A stretch of 64,000 nt of DNA from CAWDMC01 sp963803295 (GCA_963803295.1 CAWDMC010000024.1:310001-374000); one strand, 5' to 3'; shown: positions 28,575 through 38,637, counted from the stretch's first letter. Notes: generated from the letters alone by a model not told the origin. Made by a program: numbers and translations.

Positions 28575-29033
28575 CTACGTTCTCAAAAGATAGTAAACAT
28601 CGGTGCGGATCTTGGTCGGGTCGTTATTCCATTCGTCTAGCCAGTGTCCGTATATCTCCCAGCAGGGACGGACGGGTTCGCGATGATTGGCCTGGCACCA
28701 TCGTTGAATAGCGCGGTGGGCCTCGACAAGGCCTTGATAGGGGCCGAAGTGGGTAGTGGTGGCGGCCTCGCCGGCGGGAAGTGAAGAGCCGATGACTTCG
28801 CCCCAGCCGCTGAAGGGTGCGTCTAATTCGGCGCCCACCTCAAGATTGAAAACGTCATCGAGGTAGATAGCGACGTGGCGGCCGCCCTTGATCTGTTGAG
28901 AACGGAGGACGTTCCACACCGTGCCGCAGGCTTCCTGGATGACCTTTCCCAATCGTTGCATGGAGGCTTGGCGTCGCACGACCGCGAGGGGCCGGCCGGG
29001 AAATTGCTCGAGACGGACGGTGTAGTTCATCAT
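28575..29033 (-). CDS. GyrI-like/AraC effector-binding-domain protein
   Basis: 152 residues, one stand-alone GyrI-like small-molecule-binding domain and no DNA-binding part. Typical features are an N-terminal strand YTVRLEQFPGRPLAVVRR, a helix with GKVIQEACGTVWNVL, HVAIYLDDVFNLEVGAEL, LPAGEAATTTHFGPYQGLVEA with the conserved H-x-GPY, and the closing WEIYGHWLDEW ... TDVYYLL. Relatives sense or hydrolyse xenobiotics or inhibit gyrase; the ligand cannot be told. It is flanked by the repeat pair at 28476 and 29161. Confidence 0.75.
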   Translation of the reverse strand: MMNYTVRLEQFPGRPLAVVRRQASMQRLGKVIQEACGTVWNVLRSQQIKGGRHVAIYLDDVFNLEVGAELDAPFSGWGEVIGSSLPAGEAATTTHFGPYQGLVEAHRAIQRWCQANHREPVRPCWEIYGHWLDEWNNDPTKIRTDVYYLLRT

Positions 29034-29160
29034 AGACTTTAGCCTTTAGAGTCGGTTGCCGCCATCGCGTCGATGCAAAATGCGATGCGGTTACTATAAC
29101 CCGCCATCTCAACGACCATGTCAACCACATCAATTCGCGTTTTAAGGAGCCGCCCAGTCC

Positions 29161-29252
29161 GGGCTGGAGCATCGCGCAGCGATGCGACTCTATGGTGTCT
29201 TGGCTAGAGCGACGGAACCTGAATCGCAGATCTTCGATTTGCCCCAGTCCGC
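29161..29252. repeat. Imperfect palindrome, copy B of the repeat pair
   Basis: Diverged copy of 28476-28567, beginning GGGCTGGAGCATCGCGCAGC. The surrounding 29034-29452 holds no gene I can support apart from the promoter region of the toxin-antitoxin pair. Confidence 0.5.
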
Positions 29253-29452
29253 CCGTTCCTGACCGCGGGGTAGAGTCCGTCGTTACCGGGGGTGGCGACG
29301 AGATTGCCTCTATGCCGTTGTCAGCGCGCGGGCCCAAACCAAGCCCGGCATATGCCACTTCAAGCTGAGATAGGACTAAAACCGGCAGCTGTGTTCCGCT
29401 TGACTAGGCTTCTGGCTAGACTGTATGATCACTACGTAAGAGGAGGCACGCG

Positions 29453-29710
29453 GTGGGTTCATGGCAAGTACAAGATGCAAAGATGCGCTTCAGCGAATTT
29501 CTGAACGCTACCCTCAAGCAAGGTCCGCAGGTAGTCACCCGCAGGGGCGTCGAGACTGCCGTGCTGGTGCCCATCGAGCAGTGGCGGCGTTTGCAACAAG
29601 CCTCACGCCCTGGCCTGAAAGCTCTCCTTCTCGGTCACGGACCGCGCTTTGAGAATCTGGTCTCCAGACGCCGCCTGCATCAGCGCCGCCCGCCCGTGGA
29701 GTTTAAGTGA
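29453..29710 (+). CDS. Phd/YefM-type antitoxin
   Basis: 85 residues from a GTG start after AGAGGAGG. The fold signature is WQVQDAKMRFSEFLNATLKQ followed by GPQVVTRRGVETAVLVPIEQWRRL, as in Phd/YefM antitoxins: an N-terminal DNA-binding dimer with a C-terminal toxin-neutralising tail. The stop codon overlaps the toxin start. It should repress its own promoter together with the toxin. Confidence 0.85.
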   Translation: MGSWQVQDAKMRFSEFLNATLKQGPQVVTRRGVETAVLVPIEQWRRLQQASRPGLKALLLGHGPRFENLVSRRRLHQRRPPVEFK

Positions 29711-30123
29711 CCCGGTACCTGCTCGATACCAACGTGGTCTCCGAACTGCGAAAACCCAAACCTCACGGCGGCGTCATCGCCTGGATAGGCAGCTTGCATG
29801 ATGACCAGATCTATCTTTCGGCGGTCACCCTGGGAGAGCTGCAGGCCGGGATTGAACGAACGCGCAGCCAAGACGCGAACAAGGCCCGCGAAATTGAGGC
29901 CTGGGTGGATCAGTTGGAGGATTCTTACCAGATACTCCCGATGGACACGCGCTGCTTCCGGGAATGGGCCCGCCTCATGGAGGGAAAGCCCGATCATCTG
30001 CTGGAAGACGTCATAATTGCCGCAACCGCGCGAGTGCACGCGCTCCAGCTTGCGACTCGGAACGAACGCCACTTTAGACTGTTTGGAATCGAGGTAGTCA
30101 ACCCCTTCAAAACAAGGTCGTGA
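29707..30123 (+). CDS. vapC: PIN-domain toxin (VapC/FitB family)
   Basis: 138 residues starting with GTG that overlaps the antitoxin stop by 4 bp. PIN-domain acids are in place: Asp7 in YLLDTNVVSEL, Glu44 in LGELQAGIE, Asp101 in LLEDVIIAATA, followed by ATRNERHF. These residues coordinate Mg2+ in a ribonuclease that usually cuts tRNA or rRNA. The pairing with a Phd-type antitoxin is the common FitAB/VapBC-like arrangement. Confidence 0.88.
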   Translation: MTRYLLDTNVVSELRKPKPHGGVIAWIGSLHDDQIYLSAVTLGELQAGIERTRSQDANKAREIEAWVDQLEDSYQILPMDTRCFREWARLMEGKPDHLLEDVIIAATARVHALQLATRNERHFRLFGIEVVNPFKTRS

Positions 30124-30553
30124 GTCCAGGGGAGTGGCCATGCCGGACGCACCAAACCGAGGCTTGCTTGAGGCTTTGCCGGACTCCTGGGACCGGAACA
30201 ATGGTCGTGTAAAAGCAGGACCTGATAGAAGGCCAATTAGGTCCTCCAAAAATAGTAAACATCGGTGCGTTGTTAGTCTGCGGGCCAACCCATCGCTACC
30301 AACTCCGGTGCTTGCCAACAATTGACTCTTTAGGTAATTTTAGGATTGCACTTGACAGGAAGACCCTCTTGTGTGAAGCTATAAACTTAAGCTACACAAT
30401 TACTTGGCGGGCTTACTCGGTGGCGATCCCGCTCTGAAGCGACCAATGCCGTTGGATATCTCTCTTCGGGTTGAGGCACGAGTGGGTCAAGACCCGACAG
30501 GATTGAATCAAGCGGGCGTGTGCCGGCTCTTCGGTATGAAAAGGCGAGGTTAG
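30124..30553. other. 430-bp non-coding interval
   Basis: No credible gene. Near 30249 an 18-nt stretch (ATAGTAAACATCGGTGCG) matches the 3' end of the GyrI-like gene in the same orientation, so a scrap of a second GyrI-like gene may lie here. The rest is the upstream region of the peroxidase gene. Confidence 0.4.
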
Positions 30554-32077
30554 GTGAATATGCTCTGCAACAAGAGAACGATCGCCCATTTGGCTGCAGC
30601 CGTGTTCTTCTCAGCGATCCTCTGTTCCTCCATTGGATGGGCAGGCGATCATAACCAAGACCTGGATCGACGGCTAAGCCGGGTATTACGCAGTGCTGGA
30701 TTCACAGGCCGCGTGGAGTCCACGCTTGAGCGGCGGCTTGGCCGTCCTCTGAATCCCGAGTTAGCGAATCTTGGGCGGTTGCTATGGTTCGATGTCTCTG
30801 GCGGGCTGCATAATGACAACACGTGCGGCGGGTGCCACTCGCCCACGAACGGCATGGGCGACACGCAGTCCATTGCCATCGGCATCCAGAACAACAACCT
30901 GGTCGGGCCCCACCGTGCCGGACCGCGTAATCAGAGACGCACACCCAGTGCGGCCAACACTGCGTTTTATCCAAACTTGATGTTGAATGGGCGCTTCTCA
31001 GCGCCTTCAGGAGATCCGTTCAACAATTCGCAGGGCTTTCTCTTTCCTCTGCCGGAAGGAAGCACCAAGTTTCGCCCCAACGATCCCATCATCACGCACC
31101 TGCTGATCGCACAAGCCCACATTCCGCCGACGGAACTGGTGGAGGTGGCCGGCTTCACCGGTACGGCGGGGACCATTGGCCCAAGCTTCGATATTTTCGA
31201 CGATGGCAAGGGCGGCACGGTGCCTCCTCCGGACGCTTCCGGGTTTCGCAATGAACCCATTCGCCAAGCCGTACTTGGGCGCCTGAACTCGAACCCGGTG
31301 TATCGGGCCTTGTTCGGCCGGTTGTTTCCGTCCGTGGCACATGGCGGCGCCATCGATTTCACCATGTTCGGACGAGCGATTGCCGAATTCGAGTTCACGC
31401 TGGTCTTTGCCGACGCTCCGGTCGATCGATTTGCGCGCGGCCATTCCGGTGCCATGACGGTCCTTCAGAAAAAGGGCGCGCTACTGTTCTTTGGCAAGGC
31501 AGGATGCGTTTCCTGCCATGCCGTCTCCGGCCAATCCAATGAAATGTTCAGCGACTTCAAAATGCATGTGGCCGGAGTGCCGCAGATCGCCCCATTCTTC
31601 GGCGTGGGTCAAGGCAACGTGATTTTCGACGGTCCCGGCGAAGATGAGGACTTCGGTCTGGAGCAGGTTACCGGCAAGGCCGCAGACCGCTACAAATTCC
31701 GAACCTCGCCTCTGCGAAACGCGGCACTGCAAGCGGCCTTCTTCCACAACGGCGCCTTCACGAAATTGGAAGATGCGATCCGTTATCATCTGGATGCGCC
31801 CGCTTTCGCCCACATATACAATCCGGTAAGGGCTGGTGTCAGGGATGATCTGACTTATCGTCTCGGCCCGATCGAGCCGGTGCTGGAGCGGATCGATCCT
31901 CGTCTGACGCGCCCGCCTTATCTGTCCCGAGAGGAGTTCGAAAGCCTGGTTGCATTTGTGGGTGGCGGGCTGCTTGATTCGCGGGCTCGAAAGGAACATC
32001 TCTGCAACCTTCCGCCCCCATCGGTGCCGAGCGGCCTGCCGACCCTGCAGTTCGAGGGATGCCCGGCGCCGAAATAG
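30554..32077 (+). CDS. Di-haem cytochrome c peroxidase/MauG family protein
   Basis: 507 residues with a signal peptide (HLAAAVFFSAILCSSIGWAG). Two haem-binding motifs are visible: CGGCH (Cys91-His95) and CVSCH (Cys318-His322). The domain has LGRLLWFDVSGGLHNDNTC and the late segment FRTSPLRNAALQAAFFHNGAF, as in CcpA/MauG enzymes, which reduce H2O2 or oxidise protein targets in the periplasm. It is longer than classical CcpA (about 330 aa) because of an insert between the haems. The start may be GTG 30554 or ATG 30560; both follow GCGAGGTTAG. It converges with the RusA/nuclease pair. Confidence 0.86.
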   Translation: MNMLCNKRTIAHLAAAVFFSAILCSSIGWAGDHNQDLDRRLSRVLRSAGFTGRVESTLERRLGRPLNPELANLGRLLWFDVSGGLHNDNTCGGCHSPTNGMGDTQSIAIGIQNNNLVGPHRAGPRNQRRTPSAANTAFYPNLMLNGRFSAPSGDPFNNSQGFLFPLPEGSTKFRPNDPIITHLLIAQAHIPPTELVEVAGFTGTAGTIGPSFDIFDDGKGGTVPPPDASGFRNEPIRQAVLGRLNSNPVYRALFGRLFPSVAHGGAIDFTMFGRAIAEFEFTLVFADAPVDRFARGHSGAMTVLQKKGALLFFGKAGCVSCHAVSGQSNEMFSDFKMHVAGVPQIAPFFGVGQGNVIFDGPGEDEDFGLEQVTGKAADRYKFRTSPLRNAALQAAFFHNGAFTKLEDAIRYHLDAPAFAHIYNPVRAGVRDDLTYRLGPIEPVLERIDPRLTRPPYLSREEFESLVAFVGGGLLDSRARKEHLCNLPPPSVPSGLPTLQFEGCPAPK

Positions 32078-32362
32078 CACCGGTTCCTGGTTGTCTATAT
32101 CGCGCGAAGCCTCCGCTTCAGCCAAGCCCTGGTAGCGGCCGGCCTCGCTTGTGCCGGTACCAACCTTTACTTCAACAACCACTGACTCACCGGGGCGTCG
32201 GGCGATCAGGTCCGGGACAAAGCCCTCGAGAAATGGCGGAACGTCCGAGCCTCGGGGCTCCACGATGACCTGATAGCCCTTCGCACGATACTGCTCGGCT
32301 ACCGATTGGACAGCTTCGAATCCGAGCGTAGCTGAAACGGTATTTCGCAATGGATTGCTCAT
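32078..32362 (-). pseudogene. Truncated PD-(D/E)XK nuclease (AHJR-like), 3' end lost
   Basis: The first ~85 residues have a restriction-endonuclease-like fold: helix SVAEQYRAKGYQVIVEP, then PD in GFVPDLIARRPGE and EVK in SVVVEVKVGTGTSEAGRYQ (Asp51, Glu64, Lys66). This matches the AHJR-like REase type I know from cyanobacteria and acidobacteria. From about residue 95 the open frame runs antisense through the peroxidase gene down to 31481 and no longer looks like protein, so the C-terminus was probably lost. The start overlaps the RusA stop by 4 bp (ATGA). Whether the residual domain is active is unknown. Confidence 0.55.
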
Positions 32363-32757
32363 ATCAATTCATCCTGAGGTGGCGCGCCGGCGACACGCAC
32401 GTACACGAACTCTGTTCCCAACTCGAACCCCCCAACCAGGACCGCTGAGGCGCGGTCAAGCTTACGAAACGTACCTCTCAGGTACCGACGCCGGCTCACC
32501 AAATCTGTCACCTGCGAATCGTCCTCGAATGCCAAGCCCTTGAGCGCATCGATGATCGGCTTGGGGATGTTGTCTGCGTCGGGCGGGTCTTCCTCGCAGA
32601 GACATATGAGCGTAACGGAAACCGGTACCGTGGCGGCGAAGTGAGTTGCCCTCCAATTCTTCTCAACGGAAACCGTGAAACACGCACGCGTACCGATAGG
32701 TGCTAGTGGTGATAAATTGAAGGTGACCGGGTGTGAAGGATCGATGGTCAGAGACAC
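32359..32757 (-). CDS. rusA: RusA-family Holliday-junction/crossover-junction endonuclease
   Basis: 132 residues. The active-site motif DADNIPKPIIDALKGLAF with EDDSQV matches the RusA pattern (D-x-DN-x-x-K-x-x-x-DAL-G ... DD-x-x-V), whose aspartates bind Mg2+. RusA resolves Holliday junctions and is usually brought by prophages or defence-like islands. It is co-transcribed with a PD-(D/E)XK nuclease-like gene. No other phage genes are near, so this is either a domesticated pair or a remnant. Confidence 0.82.
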   Translation of the reverse strand: MSLTIDPSHPVTFNLSPLAPIGTRACFTVSVEKNWRATHFAATVPVSVTLICLCEEDPPDADNIPKPIIDALKGLAFEDDSQVTDLVSRRRYLRGTFRKLDRASAVLVGGFELGTEFVYVRVAGAPPQDELI

Positions 32758-32907
32758 GACAGAAGGAAGTATAACTCGGCCTCAGACGACGCGGCGCTGT
32801 GCGCGCAAACGTGAAAAGTGAGGTCTGCGCCAGCCGTTCGCGCCGGCGCGCACCGTGAGCAGCCATAGAACCAGACCAAAGAGACATCAAGTAAGGGAAC
32901 ACAGGAT

Positions 32908-33303
32908 ATGGACATCAAAAGAATTGGTTCGCAACCTTCCGTCAAGGGTCCATCAGAGTGGTTCACGGGCACGGTACGCATCGATCCACTGTTTCAGGCG
33001 CCCGACCCTGCACTCGTTCAAGGGGCCAGCGTAACTTTCGAGCCGGGCGCTCGGACCGCATGGCATACGCATCCACTCGGTCAGACTCTCATCGTCACAA
33101 CTGGATGCGGCTGGGCCCAGCGCTGGGGAGGCCCGATTGAGGAAATTCGGCCCGGTGATGTGGTCTGGTTCCCGCCCGGTGAGAAGCACTGGCATGGGGC
33201 CACGCCGACCACGGCAATGACGCATATCGCCGTTCAGGAAAAGCTCGATGGCAAGGTTGTCGACTGGATGGAACAGGTCACCGACGAGCAATACCGCAAA
33301 TAA
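32908..33303 (+). CDS. Cupin-domain protein
   Basis: 131 residues, one small beta-barrel. Metal-binding cupin motif 1 is GARTAWHTHPLGQTLIVTTG and motif 2 is PGDVVWFPPGEKHWHGA. The ending (MTHIAVQEKLDGKVVDWMEQ) is typical of the '(R)-mandelonitrile lyase-like cupin' or carboxymuconolactone-decarboxylase-associated group. It is monocistronic with no upstream partner, so the substrate is unknown. Confidence 0.82.
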   Translation: MDIKRIGSQPSVKGPSEWFTGTVRIDPLFQAPDPALVQGASVTFEPGARTAWHTHPLGQTLIVTTGCGWAQRWGGPIEEIRPGDVVWFPPGEKHWHGATPTTAMTHIAVQEKLDGKVVDWMEQVTDEQYRK

Positions 33304-33631
33304 TCCGGCGACGATTACTTAACGAATCGGGGGGATCGACAAGCGCGAGCAGTAGCTGCTGCAGTGCCGCGATCGAATGAGACGCACGGATTCCTGCCTC
33401 GAGCGCGGCATTACCCTAGCCGCCAAGCCCATCCATCTGCGCAACCACATGCCGGCGTCCTTTGACGCGATGGTCGCGCCTTTTCGGGCCTCGACTTGGC
33501 GGCAGCATTAGGCTTTCCTTAAGTCTGATCACCTCCTTGCCCATTAAAGAGGATTCTAACTTTGCCGATAGGTAGGATTTTGTGTCGTTACGAGTGCTGC
33601 GTTAGAAAGCGTTGATGGAGGAGCTACGGCG
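33304..33631. other. 328-bp interval without a supported gene
   Basis: A 44-codon open frame (33377-33511) has no recognisable domain. I see no RNA gene or repeat. The promoter of the chemoreceptor gene presumably lies at the right end. Confidence 0.35.
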
Positions 33632-35590
33632 ATGAAATGGTTCAGGAACCAAAAGACAATGACGAAGATTCTGACGAGCTTTTTTGTCGTGGCGAGTCTG
33701 CTTTGCTCGGTCGCCGTGATCGGGCTATTCCATATGGCAACCATCCAAGACAATTTCGAGCATTCGAACTCGGACCAGTTTCTGCCCTTGGCGCATCTGG
33801 CGACCACGCGCGCCTCATTCCTCAAGATTCGGATTGCAGCCCTGCAAAGCGTTCTCACCACGAGTAAGGATGACCAGGCTCGGCTTGCTTCTCAGATCAA
33901 GGGTTTAGAAGGCACGGTTGACAAGGCGGTAGAGGAGTACGCAGAGTCGTCTCTCAGTGTGGCCGAAAAGGAAAACCTGGAGAAGCTCAAGGCGGCCTTC
34001 ATTGGCTACCAGGAAGCTCTCGGCAGGTTTCTGACAGCGGGCGCCCAGGGCGATACGAAGGGCGCGGCTAAGATTTCGTTGAACGAATGTGCGCCTCGCT
34101 CCGTCGCGATCAGCGATGCGGTCGACAGCTTGATCCGGATCAAGCTCGACGACGCCGCAGCTTCCGTGCACCATGGAAACGAGGAATATCGAGCCGCGCG
34201 CTCGTCAACGGTTATTTATCTAGCACTAGGCATCGGGTTGGCCATTCTTCTGGGCGTAATGACTGCCAGGACGATTGCCAAGCCTCTGGCGATGTCCGTC
34301 CAAGTCCTGGACGCCGTCGCTGGCGGAGATTTGACCCGGACGCTCGACCATCCTTACCGTGACGAAGTCGGCCTGATGGCCACCGCCCTCAACAAGGCGC
34401 TTGCTGCCATGCAGAAAGCCATACAGGAAATTGCCCAGAGCTCCCAGACGCTTGCCGGATCGTCCGAGGAGCTTACCGCCGTCAGCAACAACATGAACGC
34501 CAATGCCGAAGAGACCTCCGCCCAGGCCGGCGTGGTCTCCGCCGCCGCCGAACAAGTGACCTCAAGCCTTCAGACCGTGGCCACGGCCACCGAGGAGATG
34601 ACAGCCAGCATCAAGGAGATCGCCCAGAACGCGAGCCGGGCTGCGGGTGTGGCCGGAGCCGCCGTCAAAACCGCTGACGACGCCAATGCCATCGTCGGCA
34701 AGCTCGGCCAGTCCAGTGCTGAGATCAGCCACGTAATCAAGGTCATCACCTCAATTGCTCAGCAGACGAACCTGCTCGCCTTGAATGCCACCATTGAGGC
34801 CGCTCGCGCCGGTGAAGCCGGCAAGGGCTTCGCCGTGGTCGCCAATGAGGTGAAGGAGCTGGCTGAAGAAACAGCCAAGGCAACGGAAGAGATTGGCCAG
34901 AAGATCAACGCCATTCAGGGTGACAGTCAGGGTGCCGTGAAGGCTATCGCCGAGATAAGCCAGGTGATCGCGCAGATCAACGATATTTCGAACACGATTG
35001 CCAGTGCGGTTGAGGAGCAGACGGCTACCACCAACGAGATCGCGCGCAATGTAGGGGAGGCCGCTCAAGGCGCGCACCAGGTGGCGGAGAACATCACGTC
35101 GGTAGCCACGGTGGCGAAAGAGACCAGCAATGGCGCCTCGGGAACCCAGGCAGCCTCCGGTGAGCTTGCCCGCATGGCGGTCGACCTTCAGTCGCTGGCG
35201 GGACGATTCAAGTTTGAGACCAATACGCTTGCGATGGGCACCTCAACGCAGGCGCAAATCAAAAAGGCCATAAGTGCCCACGGGATGTGGAAAACCAGGT
35301 TCCAGGACTTCATGCATGACAGGCTTGACCTCGAGGCGGAGAAGATCCAACGATCGAACGGCTGCGAGTTCGGTCAGTGGCTGGATCATCAGGGAGAGCA
35401 GGCACTCGGTGCAGGCGCCTTCAGTGAAATTAATCCGCTCCACGCCCAGTTCCACCGGGTGGCGGCGGCGGTCGTGAGGAGCAAGAAATCAGGTGATATC
35501 CAAAGCGCCCAGGCAAGTTTGGGAGCCCACGGCGATTTCGGGAAGACAAGCACCACTCTGATCCTGAAACTGAATAATCTGAAAAAATAA
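33632..35590 (+). CDS. Methyl-accepting chemotaxis protein with C-terminal CZB domain
   Basis: 652 residues. TM1 is at about 13-33; a four-helix-bundle periplasmic domain (about 35-190) follows, then TM2 at about 193-211 and HAMP. The signalling domain has the conserved hairpin tip IAQQTNLLALNATIEAARAGEAGKGFAVVA. The C-terminus (about 550-650) is a CZB zinc-binding domain: SAHGMWKTRFQDFM, SNGCEFGQWLDHQG and INPLHAQFHRVA supply the 3His/1Cys set, which in other bacteria senses zinc or hypochlorous acid. No che genes are nearby, so it must act with kinases elsewhere. Confidence 0.9.
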   Translation: MKWFRNQKTMTKILTSFFVVASLLCSVAVIGLFHMATIQDNFEHSNSDQFLPLAHLATTRASFLKIRIAALQSVLTTSKDDQARLASQIKGLEGTVDKAVEEYAESSLSVAEKENLEKLKAAFIGYQEALGRFLTAGAQGDTKGAAKISLNECAPRSVAISDAVDSLIRIKLDDAAASVHHGNEEYRAARSSTVIYLALGIGLAILLGVMTARTIAKPLAMSVQVLDAVAGGDLTRTLDHPYRDEVGLMATALNKALAAMQKAIQEIAQSSQTLAGSSEELTAVSNNMNANAEETSAQAGVVSAAAEQVTSSLQTVATATEEMTASIKEIAQNASRAAGVAGAAVKTADDANAIVGKLGQSSAEISHVIKVITSIAQQTNLLALNATIEAARAGEAGKGFAVVANEVKELAEETAKATEEIGQKINAIQGDSQGAVKAIAEISQVIAQINDISNTIASAVEEQTATTNEIARNVGEAAQGAHQVAENITSVATVAKETSNGASGTQAASGELARMAVDLQSLAGRFKFETNTLAMGTSTQAQIKKAISAHGMWKTRFQDFMHDRLDLEAEKIQRSNGCEFGQWLDHQGEQALGAGAFSEINPLHAQFHRVAAAVVRSKKSGDIQSAQASLGAHGDFGKTSTTLILKLNNLKK

Positions 35591-35867
35591 GACAGTCCGT
35601 CGCAGTTGAGACGATCTGGCTAGGAGCAAACAGTCACAGCCAAGACAGTTGAAGGCAGAAAAGGGACAGGGGCGGCCAGGCGCCCGATGCCCAGAACAAA
35701 GAAAGAGAGGTGCCATCGGCAATTTAGAGTTTGAAAAATGAGACTCTCAAAGTGGGCCAAATCGGTTGACGGAATCACCTGCGTCCAGGGATCGTATTGC
35801 CCTCAAATTCTTGCAAAACGAGCGCCGCCTTCTTCCGCAACTGTTACACTAAAGCCTGAGCGAATCA

Positions 35868-38637
35868 ATGAGCACGCATCGCGGCCAATTGCTACGCAAG
35901 GGATCGATCCTGCTGGGGATTGTGCTGGCTGTGGCCTGGATCGCGCCTTTCTTCTTCAGCGCAGAGGGCTACCGCCACCGGCTGGAAATCGGGCTTGAGC
36001 AGGTGCTCAGGCGGCCTGTCACCTTCGGCGCTGTCTCGCTCCGGCTGCTTCCTCACCCGGGCTTTTCGATTTGGAACGTCGTCATTCGCGAGGATCCGGG
36101 TTTCGGATCGGAACCGTTTGCCCGTGTCGATCGCGTTGATTGCGACCTGCGCTGGCGCAGCTTGTGGCGATCCCGACTCTCTTTCTCCCGCCTGTACCTG
36201 GAGAACCCGGCCGTGAACGCGGTCCGAGATTCCCGAGGGGTCTGGAACTTCGAAAACCTGCTCATCAAGAGCGGCTTCACCTCGCTCCAGAACCTCCCCG
36301 CCCATTCGAAACCGGTTGAGTCCTTCGACCTTGAAGCGGAGGGGGCGCGGATCAATTTCAAGGTGGGCGAGGATAAGAAGCCCTTTGCGATTACCGACCT
36401 CAAGGCACGCCTCACCATCGATCCACCCGATGGATTGGTGCGCTATGACTTGACTGGCAAGCCCCTGCGCACGGATCTCTCCTTGCCCACGCCGGGAGAG
36501 ACGAATCTCCGAGGGGAGTGGCGGGCAGGCCCCGAGCTTCGCGGGCCGCTCACGGCCACTCTCAGCTCCCACAGCTCGATGCTCTACGACTGGATTCCGT
36601 TGTTGAGCGGCCGTAATCCTGGTGTGTATGGTGTGGTGGATGCTACCGTACAGTTAAGCGGCAGCCTCCAGGAAATCGAGTTCGAGGGCAGTGGCTCAGT
36701 GAGCGATCTCCACCACTGGGAACTCCAGCCGCCATCAAGCTCGACTCCGCTGGATTTTCGCGTGCGTGGTTCGTACGACCGCCTTGCCCGGGCGGGCAGC
36801 CGTGAAGAGCCTTGATCTGGCGTTTGGGGACTCTCATCTCGCGGTCGCGGGCAACATCAGCCGGATCTCCCACAGACCCGACCTGGATCTCGCCTTCGAC
36901 CTGCGTCAGGCACGAATCGAGGATGTGCTGGCTTTCGGGAGCAGGTTCGCCACCAGCCTCAAGCAAGTCAATGCGTCCGGACTGCTCGAGGGCCATATGG
37001 CGGTGACCGGGCCTGCTGGATCGAGGAGCTATCAGGGCTTGGCAACGGCGCGCAACTTGCGCCTTCGTATGTCTCAGGTCAGCGTCCCGGTTGCTGAAGT
37101 AGCCTTGCACATCGATAGCCGCGGCGTGCGGCTTTCGCCCGTCAGGATCGCGCTCAGCCCGCGCCTGGAAGTTCTCGCCCAGGGGGGAATCGACTTTTCT
37201 CGACCGGCAACCGGCACCCGGACTCGCGATCGACGCACTCACGGGATTCCCGCTTCCAAGTTCAACTTGGAGTCTGACCGAAGAATCTTGTCTGGGCGAC
37301 GGCACTCGTCTCTTCCTGCGCCTGGCAGTTCCCCTGGGCTGGCTGCCGATCCCGTTTCTCACCCGCAATACGACCTGGCCCTTTCGGCAACCGCAGAGCC
37401 ACTAGCCGAGTTGGTCAGATTCGCGCGTAACAATGGCGTTTCCCGGCTGCGCGGAATTGAGGCGCAGCAGGGAAGCTGGAACGGAGCCGTGCATTTCGTC
37501 GGAAATGCCTGGCCGCCCACGGCGCCCCGCCTCGAAGCTAAGCTCGACCTTTCAAACGGCCTCGTCATGATCCCCGGGCTCAGTAAGCCCCTGGCCATCG
37601 GGCACGCGGCCGTTGTGGTTGACGGAGCTCGCGTGGTTGCCGATCCTGTCTCAGTGGCCCTGGGTAAGAATTCGTTTACCGGCTGGCTCGAGCATCAAGG
37701 GGACCGCAATCAACCCTGGAATTTTGGCATCGAGACGGGTAATCTCCCGCTCGATCAGGCCGCGCTTTGGTTTGAAGCTCTAGGATCTAATCCTTCTGCT
37801 TCATTATTCGACCGGTTGCCCGGGCTCGGCTCCTTCGCCATCCGGCGTTCGGCGGCTTCCAATCTTTTCGCGGCGCTGAACGCCCGCGGCGAATTCAGCG
37901 CCGCGGAGCTGACCTATCACTCTCTGGCGTTAAAGGATTTCGAAGCTCAGGTCGATATTTCAGGCAGGACGCTCAAAGTTACCGGAGCTCGATTCGGTGT
38001 AGGAGGAGGCCAGGGCCGAGGATCGCTGGTGTCAGACCTTACCACAACGCAGCCGCGCCTTACCGGCAGCATCGCAATCGAGGAGGTGAGTCTCCGGACA
38101 CTCACCCACAATCTCAAGGGGCCGCTGCGGGATGCCCGGGGCATTGTGACCGCCTCGGCGAATTTCTCAGCCCAAGGTCTTTCGCAAGCTGAGGTGGTGA
38201 CTAACCTGACTGCTCAGGGAAGAATCGGATTCAAGAACGTTGCGGCGGGCGACTTCGATTTTCTGGCGGCGCTGGCACGAGAGAGTGGCGCCGGAACCCT
38301 CGAGCCCTCCCGTCGGGGCGGCACGATCCGGCAGGCGCAAGCTACACTCGAGATCCGCGATGGCAAGGTTGTTTCCGTTTTTGCGCCACTTGAGATTTCA
38401 GGTGCAACGCTAACGGCACAAAGCACTTATTCATTCGACGGAGGACTCGATGTCGATGTTCGTGCGGACGTCGGTCGCCTCGCCAGGCGGTGGCAGGCCG
38501 ACCCTCTCGCGGAGAGCGGGAGCCCGCAGCTCGAGGAAGCCGCCCGTCGTCTGTGGGAAATCCGCTTGACGGGCAACATCGAGAAACTGAAACTTGTTCC
38601 TCAAAATGAGACGGCTCGGTCGCCGGCAGCCAATTGA
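35868..38637 (+). pseudogene. AsmA-family protein with one frameshift
   Basis: N-terminal membrane anchor (ILLGIVLAVAWIAPFFF) and the AsmA start pattern: GLEQVLRRPVTFGAVSLRLLP and NVVIREDPGFGSEPFARVDR. A long beta-groove region follows and ends in the AsmA C-terminal signature (LTAQGRIGFKNVAAGDFDFL). The frame breaks at about 36798; deleting one G from a GGG run joins YDRLARA to AAVKSLDLAFGDSHLAV and gives 923 codons. AsmA/YhdP-like proteins bridge the envelope and carry phospholipid to the outer membrane. The next gene (38747) is a small exported protein and may be its partner. Confidence 0.8.

Noticed and set aside
30352..30385. TTGACA ... TATAAA promoter for the peroxidase gene
   Set aside because: The spacing is 22 bp, too long for a sigma-70 promoter.
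31481..32077. Continuation of the PD-(D/E)XK nuclease frame
   Set aside because: This stretch is antisense to the peroxidase C-terminus with its conserved FHNGAF segment and does not look like nuclease sequence.
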